A DNA stretch of 35,504 nucleotides, taken from assembly GCA_003602595.1 (NCBI GenBank), contig QQRX01000028.1, positions 1-35,504 of the forward strand, written 5' to 3'. This stretch comes from Candidatus Poseidoniales archaeon. Its GTDB lineage: Archaea > Thermoplasmatota > Poseidoniia > Poseidoniales > Thalassarchaeaceae. Below the pieces are notes generated by a model that searched no databases, was not told where the DNA came from, and saw only the letters and a list, made by a program, of their open reading frames with translations. Below, piece by piece: positions 14,681-23,094 of this stretch. Positions within the stretch are counted from its first letter, which is position 1. Each line of letters begins with the position of its first letter. The translations under genes and the position numbers were made by a program.

Positions 14681-17377
14681 ATGAGGAACAATTCTGTAGT
14701 CACAATTTTGATTACTTTGATGCTGATTACTATATCTTTACCTCTTGTTTCAGCTTCTGTCAACGTAACTCTGTCTGCTTCTCCAACTAGTCAGTCAGCT
14801 TCATCGGGAGATGATGCAACTTATACAATAACCGTTTCAAATTCCGGAGAAGATGATGCCACCATATCATTGAGTACATCCCAAGCAGCAGAATGTAACG
14901 GCTACACTTCTTCTTTAGCCGATCAAGTACTTACTGTAAATGGAGGAAGTAGTGAAACTACTGAACTCACAGTATCCCTTTCTGATACTGCAGGAGATAG
15001 TTGTGAAACTACCGTCTCCGCTACTGCTGTTGGAGCCACACCTGGAGATCAAGACTCAGATTCTATTACTGTTGAAACAACTAATGAAGACGGAGGAGGG
15101 CAATATTCAGTCCAAATTTCCGTCAAGAATGATGACCCTCAAGTAATAAATTATGATAGTGAAGAAGATGGCGATCAAGTCAAATGGGAACTTATTGTAG
15201 AAAATACTGGAGAACAATCTTCTGCAATGCAAATCGAAATCACATCAGACGGCGATTGTGATTCAGATGGTTTATCTGCCAACTCAGATAAACAAACTAC
15301 AGGAAATCTTGGTTCTGGAGATACAGAGGAAGTAGAAATAACGGTTGATGTCCCAGATGAAGGAGCGACCGAAGCAGATTCACATTGTTTCATAGTTCGA
15401 GCAACAGTAACTCAAGATCCCAATGCCGCCGACAGAGCTGAAGATAACATTACATTAACTCTCCAAATTCCTGAAATAAAAGAATGTGAGGCATCTCTTA
15501 GTAAATCCTCTCATACTTTAGATCCATCAGAGTCTGCATCCAATTCACTTTCTATAACAAATATTGGAAACACTGACTGGACTGCAACTGCCAATGCTGC
15601 CTCCGATGACGGTGATATCAAGGATTGGATTTCTTTTGAAGGAGCTCAATCTAAAACACTAACTGAACCGGGCACTTCTCAAGATTCACACACATTTCTA
15701 TTTTCAATAACTCCAGATGATTCGGTTGAGCCTGGGACGGTTCAAATAAAAATTCAAGCAAGAGCCGGGGTCGCAGTTGCATGTCAAGAAATTTTGTATA
15801 TTACTTTAGGACAGAATAAAGATGCTTCTTTATCACTTAGTAATCAAAGGGTATCTAATGTTCAGCCAGGCACTACAGAAAGAGTAGAATTAACTGTTAA
15901 GAATACTGGTAACGGGCAGGACACATTCGCAGTTGGAGCTTCAAATTTACCCACTGGTTGGCAAGTTACAATGTCTCAAAGCAGCGTCACCATCAATGGA
16001 AGGCATTGCGGACCAAATAATTGTAATACACAAATCTTAGATGCAGATATACAAGTTCCTTCCGGAGCACTAGCTAACATCCAATATGAAATTGAATTCT
16101 ATGTCAATTCGGCAGGTACACAACATGATTTAATACCTTTAGAGGTCACTGTAGCGGCAATTCATTCTGTAGATACCTCTCTAACTTCAGATTCTCAAAC
16201 AGGTAAATTTGCACAAATTGTGAAGTTCCCCTTGACTATTGAAAATACAGGTAATATTCGTGATACATTTGTTTTGGATGTTTGTAATCCTAATATAAAT
16301 TCTTCATGTTCTTCTCCTGCTTGGAACGCTTCTTTTTCTAATTCCCAAGGTAATACAATTTCTACAATCACTCTAGATCCATCTGAATCTTCAGATATAT
16401 TTGTTGATGTAGTAGTTGAAGATCCTTTTGACAACAGTGAAGAAGCATTTGAGGTAAGAGTAGGAATTATGGGTTCATCATATGTATCTACAGAAATAGT
16501 CAGAGTTACAGTTTCCAATTATAATTACAGTATGGCAATTTCTTTCCAGAATCCAGGAGACGATCCTTCCAGTGCTTCATTATCGCTGCCTCCGGGTGGA
16601 GGATATGGAACATTCTTTTGGATTGATAATACGGGAAATGGAGGAATAGATGATGCAATTATTACAGTTAGTGGAATGGAATCTTCTGTATTCCATACAA
16701 TTAAAGTTGATGGAGTTATTGCCGATGATGAGATTTCAATTCCATCCGATTCTAGAGTTCTAGTTGAAGTTGAACTGGAAGTAATAGAGGGCGTTGAAAG
16801 TGGAATTTCTGGATCAATAAGTGTCAGTGTATCTTCGAAGAAGAATACGGCTCAGGTTTCATCAATTAATTTCAATATAGATGTGATGGTAATTCATGAT
16901 TTACAATATACTTTAGACGCAACTCCAGAAGAAATAACGATTAAATATCCAAATAGAGCGACATTTATTGTTTACGTTACAAACAATGGAAACTCAGAAG
17001 AAAAGGTAGAAGTCATCACTCCTGCACCTTTACGTCAATGGTCAGTCGATGTAGTTCCTGATGATTTTATTTTGCAACCAGGTCAGACTAAAGAAATAGA
17101 AATCAGAGTCACACCCCCCGTCGGATTAAAAGATGACGATACTTACAAATTTACAATAATCATTCAGCCAGAAGATACTCCTGTTGCTGGAGAGCCGCTT
17201 GAATTAATTGTTAATGCTGATATTTCAACAATTAGTTTAGCCAATAATTTAGCAGGACAAGTCCTACTCTATGGTGCAATGTTAATTGGTTCAATACTCC
17301 TCATTTTGGTATTTTTAAGGGCAAGAAAAGAAAATAAAATCATCAATGAAGCCTTGTTACTTAAGCAAGAAGATTGA
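14681..17377 (+). CDS. Membrane-anchored multi-domain beta-sandwich surface protein with paired cysteines
   Basis: This 898-aa protein has a signal peptide (residues 5-26, core VVTILITLMLITISLPLV), then about seven consecutive CARDB / NEW3-like beta-sandwich domains of 100-130 residues with recurring NTGN and LxPGxTxE turns. A C-terminal transmembrane helix (about 858-879) and a short basic tail (RARKENK) close it. The first five domains each hold exactly two cysteines (C72/C108, C193/C236, C269/C368, C443/C448, C535/C543), as expected for intradomain disulfides outside the cell; the last domains have none. ATG 14681 is preferred over TTG 14678. It is probably a cell-surface structural or adhesive protein, possibly an S-layer-associated one; no enzymatic motif is seen. 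Confidence 0.8.
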   Translation: MRNNSVVTILITLMLITISLPLVSASVNVTLSASPTSQSASSGDDATYTITVSNSGEDDATISLSTSQAAECNGYTSSLADQVLTVNGGSSETTELTVSLSDTAGDSCETTVSATAVGATPGDQDSDSITVETTNEDGGGQYSVQISVKNDDPQVINYDSEEDGDQVKWELIVENTGEQSSAMQIEITSDGDCDSDGLSANSDKQTTGNLGSGDTEEVEITVDVPDEGATEADSHCFIVRATVTQDPNAADRAEDNITLTLQIPEIKECEASLSKSSHTLDPSESASNSLSITNIGNTDWTATANAASDDGDIKDWISFEGAQSKTLTEPGTSQDSHTFLFSITPDDSVEPGTVQIKIQARAGVAVACQEILYITLGQNKDASLSLSNQRVSNVQPGTTERVELTVKNTGNGQDTFAVGASNLPTGWQVTMSQSSVTINGRHCGPNNCNTQILDADIQVPSGALANIQYEIEFYVNSAGTQHDLIPLEVTVAAIHSVDTSLTSDSQTGKFAQIVKFPLTIENTGNIRDTFVLDVCNPNINSSCSSPAWNASFSNSQGNTISTITLDPSESSDIFVDVVVEDPFDNSEEAFEVRVGIMGSSYVSTEIVRVTVSNYNYSMAISFQNPGDDPSSASLSLPPGGGYGTFFWIDNTGNGGIDDAIITVSGMESSVFHTIKVDGVIADDEISIPSDSRVLVEVELEVIEGVESGISGSISVSVSSKKNTAQVSSINFNIDVMVIHDLQYTLDATPEEITIKYPNRATFIVYVTNNGNSEEKVEVITPAPLRQWSVDVVPDDFILQPGQTKEIEIRVTPPVGLKDDDTYKFTIIIQPEDTPVAGEPLELIVNADISTISLANNLAGQVLLYGAMLIGSILLILVFLRARKENKIINEALLLKQED

Positions 17378-17460
17378 CCATACCTCACAACGCTTGCCGG
17401 ATACACTTATGTTCCGTTTTCAGGTGGCCACGTTTGTCGACCTCTAGTGCGACGTGTGGT

Positions 17461-17913
17461 GTGAGTGTGTCTGTGCCTGAAGATTATATTGCGGTAGCCG
17501 TTATGGCCCTTGTCGGTATTGGTTTTCCAATAGGGAGTTTCATTGGTTCGAGACTTCTTAGGCCTACTCCAAATTCCAATGATAAATCACAACTAAGCTC
17601 ATGGTTATTACCTGGTTATGAGACCGATCAAAGTCTCTACATTCGTCGAGATAGCACCTATGAGTGCGGTTCCGAACCTGTCGGAGATGCAGACATAAAT
17701 TTCCACTTTCAATATTATTGGTATGCAATAATTTTCCTTGTTTTTGATATAGCATTTATGTTTCTAGCATTTGGAGGAGTTATTACAGTACAAGATAAAA
17801 TATTGACAACATCAGAAGTATACAGCGCTTTACTGACCCTTTCAATCTTCATTATTTTAATGAGTCTTGGCGTTTGGCATGTTTTTAGAAAAAGAGGCAG
17901 AATTTACATATGA
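17461..17913 (+). CDS. nuoA: Complex I subunit A (NuoA/NdhC/FpoA)
   Basis: This roughly 150-aa membrane subunit has three predicted helices (about residues 7-30, 83-107 and 117-140). The family signature is present: FPIGSFIGSRLLRP after helix 1, YECGSEP before helix 2, then HFQYYWYAIIFLVFDIAFMFL. It helps form the joint between the membrane and quinone-reducing arms. The start is uncertain: in-frame GTG codons at 17461, 17467 and 17473 all sit just before helix 1, and an upstream TTG at 17374 would add a tail unlike the family. The loop between LLRP and YECG is about 31 residues, clearly longer than usual. It is the first gene of the complex I operon. Confidence 0.9.
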   Translation: MSVSVPEDYIAVAVMALVGIGFPIGSFIGSRLLRPTPNSNDKSQLSSWLLPGYETDQSLYIRRDSTYECGSEPVGDADINFHFQYYWYAIIFLVFDIAFMFLAFGGVITVQDKILTTSEVYSALLTLSIFIILMSLGVWHVFRKRGRIYI

Positions 17914-17931
17914 GGAATTATTATGGCAGAA
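17910..17931 (+). repeat. 22-bp direct repeat, copy 1 (nuoA/nuoB junction)
   Basis: The junction contains the nuoA stop TGA, an overlapping GAGG Shine-Dalgarno, a short spacer, the nuoB ATG and its first codons (MAE). All 22 bases are identical to 19191-19212 at the nuoC/nuoD junction. Confidence 0.8.
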
Positions 17932-18522
17932 GATGGTCAAAATTATACTATGTTTAGTAGTCGAATGTTAATAGATACTGTTGGAGATACAACCGATGCA
18001 GCGCTTGAAGCAAGTGGCCTCAGAGACGTCATAGGAGTTCTTGCAGGAAGACTATTCAATTGGGGTCAAAGAAAATCTTTGTTTCCTTTACACCTAGGTA
18101 TCAAATGTTGTGCATTAGAAATGGCTGCTGCTGGTGCTAGCCGTTTTGATGCAGAGAGATTCGGTGTTTTCTTCAGATCAAGTCCAAGGCAATGTGATGT
18201 TTTACTCGTCAATGGTCCAATAAGTAAGAAATTTGCTGATCCAATAGTTCGCCTATGGGAACAAATGCCTGAACCAAAATGGTGTATCGCAATGGGAGAA
18301 TGTGCTATTTCAGGTGGTCCATACTTTCAATCTTACAATGTTCTTGAAGGTGTCGATACTGTAATACCCGTTGACATTTATATCCCAGGCTGCCCACCTC
18401 GTCCTGAAGCACTTATTGATGGATTTGGCAAGTTACGTGAAAAAATAATCCGTATAGGAGCAGTACCTAGTCATTCAAGAACTGATAGCACAGCTCCAAT
18501 AATAATTGGGGATGAACAATAA
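17923..18522 (+). CDS. nuoB: Complex I subunit B (NuoB), N2 iron-sulfur cluster protein
   Basis: This 199-aa peripheral-arm subunit holds the terminal 4Fe-4S cluster N2, which passes electrons to quinone. All four ligand cysteines are present: C62 and C63 in GIKCCALEM, C127 in MGECAISGG and C157 in YIPGCPPRPEALIDG. The adjacent-cysteine pair is diagnostic for this subunit. The ATG at 17923 follows GAGGAATTATT, where the GAGG overlaps the nuoA stop codon. The N-terminal 40 residues are more variable, as is usual. Confidence 0.97.
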   Translation: MAEDGQNYTMFSSRMLIDTVGDTTDAALEASGLRDVIGVLAGRLFNWGQRKSLFPLHLGIKCCALEMAAAGASRFDAERFGVFFRSSPRQCDVLLVNGPISKKFADPIVRLWEQMPEPKWCIAMGECAISGGPYFQSYNVLEGVDTVIPVDIYIPGCPPRPEALIDGFGKLREKIIRIGAVPSHSRTDSTAPIIIGDEQ

Positions 18523-18540
18523 AGAATAAGGGGTATTACT

Positions 18541-19194
18541 ATGAGTGTTGTTTCACAAGAATCTCAAATCTCTTCCGCAGAAGATTTAGCACAAAAACTA
18601 AACTCTGTTGATGGAGTTTCTTCTTTTGTAGATCAACGTTCTAGTGGAACCCAAACAAGACCAGTAGTTAAATTACAAGTATCTTCAGAAAATTGGCGAG
18701 AAGTTGCTGAATCACTATACGTTGATCATGGGGTAGATTATTGCTCAATGATAACTGGTATTCATTGGCCTGACTCAAAAGATAAAAATTGGGAAATAAT
18801 ATATCATTTCCTTAGGACAGGAGTCAAAAATCCTCCTCATAGTGATGGAGTAGTACAACCAATAATAACCAATAATTCTGAGTTAAAAGGTTCTGATGTA
18901 CCCTTGGAATTAGAAGTGACTATTCATTTAGGAGATACCCGTACTCCATCAGTTGCAAGCATTCAAGACATTTGGGTTGGAGCAGATTGGAATGAGAAAG
19001 AAACATGGGATTTAGTAGGGATTGATTTTGAAGGTCATCAAGGAATGCGCCGCGTCTTACAACCTCATGAAACTCCAAAGGGCTATCACCCACTACAAAA
19101 ACAACATAAACTTAGATATCATAACTTCCAAGAAATGTATGATGATGCTCAGGGTTTCAAAAGAAAACCAGTCGACTCTGAGAGGGTTAAATGA
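18541..19194 (+). CDS. nuoC: Complex I subunit C (NuoC, 30-kDa subunit)
   Basis: This 217-aa subunit of the quinone-reducing arm contacts NuoD. The family motif is clear: DIWVGADWNEKETWDLVGIDF followed by EGHQGMRRVL, equivalent to the canonical ERExYDLxGIxFxGHPxLRRIL. The N-terminal half (residues 1-110) has the usual alpha/beta region with VDYCSMITGIHW. nuoC and nuoD are separate genes here, unlike the fused nuoCD of enterobacteria. A GGGG-containing Shine-Dalgarno lies in the 18-base gap after nuoB. Confidence 0.93.
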   Translation: MSVVSQESQISSAEDLAQKLNSVDGVSSFVDQRSSGTQTRPVVKLQVSSENWREVAESLYVDHGVDYCSMITGIHWPDSKDKNWEIIYHFLRTGVKNPPHSDGVVQPIITNNSELKGSDVPLELEVTIHLGDTRTPSVASIQDIWVGADWNEKETWDLVGIDFEGHQGMRRVLQPHETPKGYHPLQKQHKLRYHNFQEMYDDAQGFKRKPVDSERVK

Positions 19195-19212
19195 GGAATT
19201 ATTATGGCAGAA
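19191..19212 (+). repeat. 22-bp direct repeat, copy 2 (nuoC/nuoD junction)
   Basis: These 22 bases are identical to 17910-17931. The copy again spans a TGA stop overlapping GAGG, the AATTATT spacer, the start ATG and the first codons MAE. Confidence 0.8.
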
Positions 19213-20340
19213 ATGTGGATTTCAATGGGGCCACAACATCCTATGACGCATGGATTATGGACTTTGAAAGTAAAAGTAGACGGTGAAACTGTAGTAGATA
19301 CAGAACCTGATTTAGGTTATATTCACAGAGGTGTTGAGAAAATTTGTGAATCTAGAGATTTCACACAAATAACTACCTATTGTGATCGTTTATGTTACGC
19401 AAGTGCAAATACTTGGTCTCATGCATATATCTATGCAGCTGAAGATTTACTAGGCGTCGAAGTTCCTGAAAGAGCAGAGTATATCCGTCTAGTTGCGGTC
19501 GAATTACAACGTTTAGCCAGCCATTTGATGTGGCTGGGAGCATATGGTCCAGATATAGGAAATCTCAGTGTAATGGTCTGGTGTCTGCGTGAAAGAGAAA
19601 TGATGATGGATCTGCTACAAGAATTGGGTGGTTCAAGAATGCACTACAATTTCCCTCGAGTTGGTGGTGTAAAAAGAGATCTTCCACATGGTTTTGCTAT
19701 GCGAGCTAGACATAAACTATCTCTTTTCTTAGATCGAATTCAAGAATATGAATCTCTTTTTGATGAAAGTACAATTTTCCTTGTTAGAAGTCAAGGTGTT
19801 GGATATGCCAAACCAGAAGAAATGATAAATCATGGCGTATCTGGTCCTAATCTTCGTGCCGGAGGAGTAAATCATGACATTAGAACATCGCACCCTTATT
19901 CTGTTTATTCCGAATTAGATTGGACGCCAGCAGTCGAAAGATCATCAATAAAAGGTGCAGACTGTTATGATAGATATAGAATTAGAGTAGAGGAGATGCG
20001 TCAAAGTGCTGGTTTAGTTTTGCAAGCACTTGATAAAATGCCGGGAGGAGCGGAAACATATCATGAACCAGGAGATCCAAAAATACTAGCAAAAGCGCCT
20101 TCAAGGGCACCAGAAGGGACGAGTGGATCGCATCATTTTGAAGATAGTAGAGGCGAATCAATGTTCTACATAGCCGGGGGCGGCGAAGGTAGAGGTAAAA
20201 TGCCATACAGGGTTTCTATAAGGTCACCTATGTTCATTACGATTCCATATGCGTCTAAATGCATGATTGGTTACAAAGTTGCTGACATTCCAGCAATTAT
20301 GGGTTCATTTGATCCTTGTATAGGAGAAACAGATAGGTGA
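19204..20340 (+). CDS. nuoD: Complex I subunit D (NuoD, 49-kDa subunit)
   Basis: This 378-aa subunit, related to the large subunit of NiFe hydrogenases but without Ni ligands, forms the quinone pocket with NuoB and NuoH. It begins with the quinone-loop motif MGPQHPMTHGLW (residues 8-19). It continues through DLGYIHRGVEKICESR, DRLCYASANTWSHAY and ELQRLASHLMWLGA, and ends with the typical IMGSFDPCIGETDR. A roughly 20-residue Pro/Gly/His-rich stretch (about residues 283-318) before FYIAGGGEGRG is longer than in common homologues. The start follows the repeated TGAGGAATTATT element that overlaps the nuoC stop. Confidence 0.96.
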   Translation: MAEMWISMGPQHPMTHGLWTLKVKVDGETVVDTEPDLGYIHRGVEKICESRDFTQITTYCDRLCYASANTWSHAYIYAAEDLLGVEVPERAEYIRLVAVELQRLASHLMWLGAYGPDIGNLSVMVWCLREREMMMDLLQELGGSRMHYNFPRVGGVKRDLPHGFAMRARHKLSLFLDRIQEYESLFDESTIFLVRSQGVGYAKPEEMINHGVSGPNLRAGGVNHDIRTSHPYSVYSELDWTPAVERSSIKGADCYDRYRIRVEEMRQSAGLVLQALDKMPGGAETYHEPGDPKILAKAPSRAPEGTSGSHHFEDSRGESMFYIAGGGEGRGKMPYRVSIRSPMFITIPYASKCMIGYKVADIPAIMGSFDPCIGETDR

Positions 20341-20344
20341 TTAA

Positions 20345-21841
20345 ATGACTAGTACTGATTGGTTAGATATTCGTGGATGGTCTGAATCAATCATTGGATG
20401 GTCAATGGATACAACTCACGATTTATTACCTAACTCAATACAAAATGATTTTGCACAAATACAACCAGCATTAGAATCCTTTTTCTTGGCTACAGTGATG
20501 TGCACGGTGGTATTTGCAATTATGATGCTTACACTCATGGTTGTCCCATACATAGAACGTAAATTTATTGGAAGATTAATGGACAGAATTGGTGCTACAA
20601 CTTCATTACGCAGTCTTTGGATTGGAGAAGGAAGTGCAACTGCAGGAGATTGGTGGAATAAATTACCTATGGGGATGGGCACTCCAATAGGTTTTGTAAA
20701 TGCTAAATTGAACCAATCATTCGGTAATGACCATCCTCATGAAACTATTTCAAGGGTTAATAATAGAGGATATCATGGTATTTGGTTTCTATTCCCAGGC
20801 TTTTTCCAAGCATTAGCCGATTTTCTAAAATTCGCCACAAAGGAACATATAGTCCCCAAGAAAGCCGATAAATTAGTATTCGAAATAGCACCTGTAATAA
20901 TAATAGCAACCACAATAATGGTTTATGCATTTATTCCATTCGGTCCGCATATTTGGGCGGCAAATCCAGATCTTTCCTTAATTTTCATGATGGCAATTTT
21001 TGGTGTTGCACCATTGGGAGTATTTTTTGCTGGTTGGGCATCTAATAACAAATATACTCTGATAGGAGGAATGCGATCTGCAGCACAATTAACCGCATAT
21101 GAAATACCGCTTCTAATAACCGTTCTGAGTATAGCTGTAATTAGTGGCTCATTCAATATTCTAGAAATCGTTGATTTCCAAATTGAAACATCCAATACTT
21201 GGAATATTTTTATTCTTCCCTTGGGTGCTGTACTATTTCTTGTTACTATGATTGCAGAAGTGGAACGAATACCTTTTGACATGCCCGAAGCAGAAGCGGA
21301 ACTTGTAGAAGGCTGGTGGACCGAATATGGAGGAATACGTTGGGGACTCATGTTTGCCACTGAAATGATGAGGGCTTATGCTGCATGTATCTTATTCGCA
21401 ATGTTCTTTTTAGGCGGTTGGGAGTTTCCTTTCGAAGATTTCTTATCTTCATTGCCACTCTTAGGGGGAATCTTTGAATTAATATTCACTATAATACCGG
21501 GTTTAGTTTGGGTATTACTAAAAGCATGGTTATTATTTGCATTTTTTGTCTGGATTAGAGCATCATTACATCGTATAAGAACGGATCAAATTTTAGAATT
21601 TGGATGGCTTTATCTTCTTCCTTTATCTCTAGTAAATCTTGTAATTGCTACCTTTTTACGTCTTGAAGTTTGGACAGAATCTGGTTGGCCCATATGGGCC
21701 GCGCCTGTTCTCACAATTACTGCATTATTTTTCTTTGTAGTATACGCTATTGATGAAGATGAAGAAGCATTATCACAATCACGCCGTCCATACAGTACAC
21801 AGACTTTATCTAAGGCATATCCCGGTACTCAGGAGAAATAG
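20345..21841 (+). CDS. nuoH: Complex I subunit H (NuoH), with an enlarged first loop
   Basis: This 498-aa membrane subunit forms the quinone channel; typical NuoH is 320-400 aa. Conserved parts are the first helix (about 45-68) and ERKFIGRLMDRIG (71-83), then GFFQALADFLKFATKEH (152-168). Later come the acidic quinone-loop motif EVERIPFDMPEAEAELVEGW and EYGGIRWGLMFATEMM, and a C-terminal helix followed by an acidic/Ser tail. About 60 residues (84-143) are inserted between the ERK...RIG motif and the LADxLK motif, where standard proteins have only some ten. The N-terminus also has about 40 extra residues. The start lies four bases after the nuoD stop. Confidence 0.94.
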   Translation: MTSTDWLDIRGWSESIIGWSMDTTHDLLPNSIQNDFAQIQPALESFFLATVMCTVVFAIMMLTLMVVPYIERKFIGRLMDRIGATTSLRSLWIGEGSATAGDWWNKLPMGMGTPIGFVNAKLNQSFGNDHPHETISRVNNRGYHGIWFLFPGFFQALADFLKFATKEHIVPKKADKLVFEIAPVIIIATTIMVYAFIPFGPHIWAANPDLSLIFMMAIFGVAPLGVFFAGWASNNKYTLIGGMRSAAQLTAYEIPLLITVLSIAVISGSFNILEIVDFQIETSNTWNIFILPLGAVLFLVTMIAEVERIPFDMPEAEAELVEGWWTEYGGIRWGLMFATEMMRAYAACILFAMFFLGGWEFPFEDFLSSLPLLGGIFELIFTIIPGLVWVLLKAWLLFAFFVWIRASLHRIRTDQILEFGWLYLLPLSLVNLVIATFLRLEVWTESGWPIWAAPVLTITALFFFVVYAIDEDEEALSQSRRPYSTQTLSKAYPGTQEK

Positions 21842-21853
21842 GAGGTGAATTAA

Positions 21854-22825
21854 TTGAAAAATCTAGAATATAATACAGGACACCCACATGCAACACCAAA
21901 TTTTCGCAATTTAGTTATTAGGCCAATGTGGATTACAATGAAAACTGCTTTACGTACCATTCCTTATATCGGGAAAGCTAAATTTCTCAAAAATGACTAT
22001 CATGCACAAGAAGCAACCATGGTAGATGAATATACAATTAATAGAGTGGGTGAAAATCACCCCTCCGTTGGACAAGTATATTCTGCAGATAGGGAATCCT
22101 CTCCTGCATTACCTTTTTTGGAACGTCCAGTCACTATAATGTATCCATATGAGAGACTAGAAGATATGGAGCCATGGCTTTTCGTTCCAGGTAACTACAA
22201 TGGACGTATAGGAATAGTTTGGGAGACTTGTACTGCCTGTAAAGCATGTGTCAAGGCATGTCCAAATGATTGCTTACACATGACTAGTGAAACAAGAGTC
22301 AATGTTCTTGATACTACAAATGAAGGAGATGAATGGCATGGTTATGGGGGAGAATTAGAAGCTGGTGGTTTAGCAGCCCGTGAGAAAGATAATTTTACTG
22401 AAATAGAAGAAGAGTTTGATTTAGTCCATGCACATGCACCTCCTCCTCAACAATATGATTTTGCAGAAATTATTGATATTTCAGGTGATACTGCTACCGT
22501 TAGATGGCAAGATGGCTCTGGAATTGAAGAAATCAATACTTCGCATCTAAGGCCAGCAGAACAAGATATTGTATCTGGTAGAATCGATTTGGGAAGATGT
22601 ATGTTTTGCGGTTTATGTGCAGAAGCATGCCCTTTCGAATCCTTTTTCATGACAAATGAATATGATGGTATGACTGGATATACGCGTGAACAACTTTGGA
22701 TGGATGCTGACCGTACACGTTTACTTCCAGCAGTTCATCAAGAGCGAGTAGATATGGAATTAGCAAAGAGGGCTCAAAAAGAAAAAATAAAGCGAGAAAA
22801 GAAAGCTGCAAAATTGGAGGCCTGA
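21854..22825 (+). CDS. nuoI: Complex I subunit I (NuoI), 2x[4Fe-4S], with a large insertion
   Basis: This 323-aa subunit carries clusters N6a and N6b; typical NuoI is 160-220 aa. The first cluster motif is CTACKACVKACP (C126, C129, C132, C136) and the second CMFCGLCAEACP (C249, C252, C255, C259). The two motifs are 113 residues apart instead of about 30. The insert (about 150-240) is acidic and His/Pro-rich at first, then holds a short beta-rich unit (about 203-235, EIIDISGDTATVRWQDGSG then HLRPA) resembling SH3-like Tudor/KOW/agenet folds. There is also an N-terminal extension of about 60 residues. The start is a TTG at 21854, supported by GGAGGTG eight bases upstream at the nuoH stop. Confidence 0.93.
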   Translation: MKNLEYNTGHPHATPNFRNLVIRPMWITMKTALRTIPYIGKAKFLKNDYHAQEATMVDEYTINRVGENHPSVGQVYSADRESSPALPFLERPVTIMYPYERLEDMEPWLFVPGNYNGRIGIVWETCTACKACVKACPNDCLHMTSETRVNVLDTTNEGDEWHGYGGELEAGGLAAREKDNFTEIEEEFDLVHAHAPPPQQYDFAEIIDISGDTATVRWQDGSGIEEINTSHLRPAEQDIVSGRIDLGRCMFCGLCAEACPFESFFMTNEYDGMTGYTREQLWMDADRTRLLPAVHQERVDMELAKRAQKEKIKREKKAAKLEA

Positions 22826-22827
22826 TT

Positions 22828-23094
22828 TTGTCTATTGACTTCCAAGCAATTGTATTCGTTATTATGGCCGCACTCGCTATTTTAGGTGCTCTTGGATGTG
22901 TATTCTCTAGGAGGGTAGCACATTCTTTACTCTCTTTAATGCTCACCTTTTTTGCAGTTGCTGGTGTGTTTGTATTAGCTGGTGCTGAGATGTTGGCAGC
23001 AATACAAATCCTTGTTTATCTTGGGTCAGTAATGTTAGTCGTTCAATTTGGAGTCATGCTCACTAGACGTAAGATATTGGAGGTTGACTACTAA
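22828..23094 (+). CDS. nuoJ1: Complex I subunit J, N-terminal half (NuoJ-N)
   Basis: This 88-aa hydrophobic protein has three helices matching the first part of NuoJ: FSRRVAHSLLSLMLTFFAVAG, then the conserved AAIQILVYLGSVMLVVQFGVML, including the helix that carries the pi-bulge in structurally studied complexes. It stops with TAA, whose last base is the first base of the next gene's ATG. The start is TTG at 22828 with GGAGG about seven bases upstream. Split nuoJ genes also occur in haloarchaea, so this is not a frameshift artefact. Confidence 0.88.
   Translation: MSIDFQAIVFVIMAALAILGALGCVFSRRVAHSLLSLMLTFFAVAGVFVLAGAEMLAAIQILVYLGSVMLVVQFGVMLTRRKILEVDY

Noticed and set aside
20923-21360. 145-codon minus-strand frame opposite nuoH
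   Set aside because: It is antisense to a clear membrane subunit, with no promoter or ribosome-binding site and a composition explained by the complementary strand.
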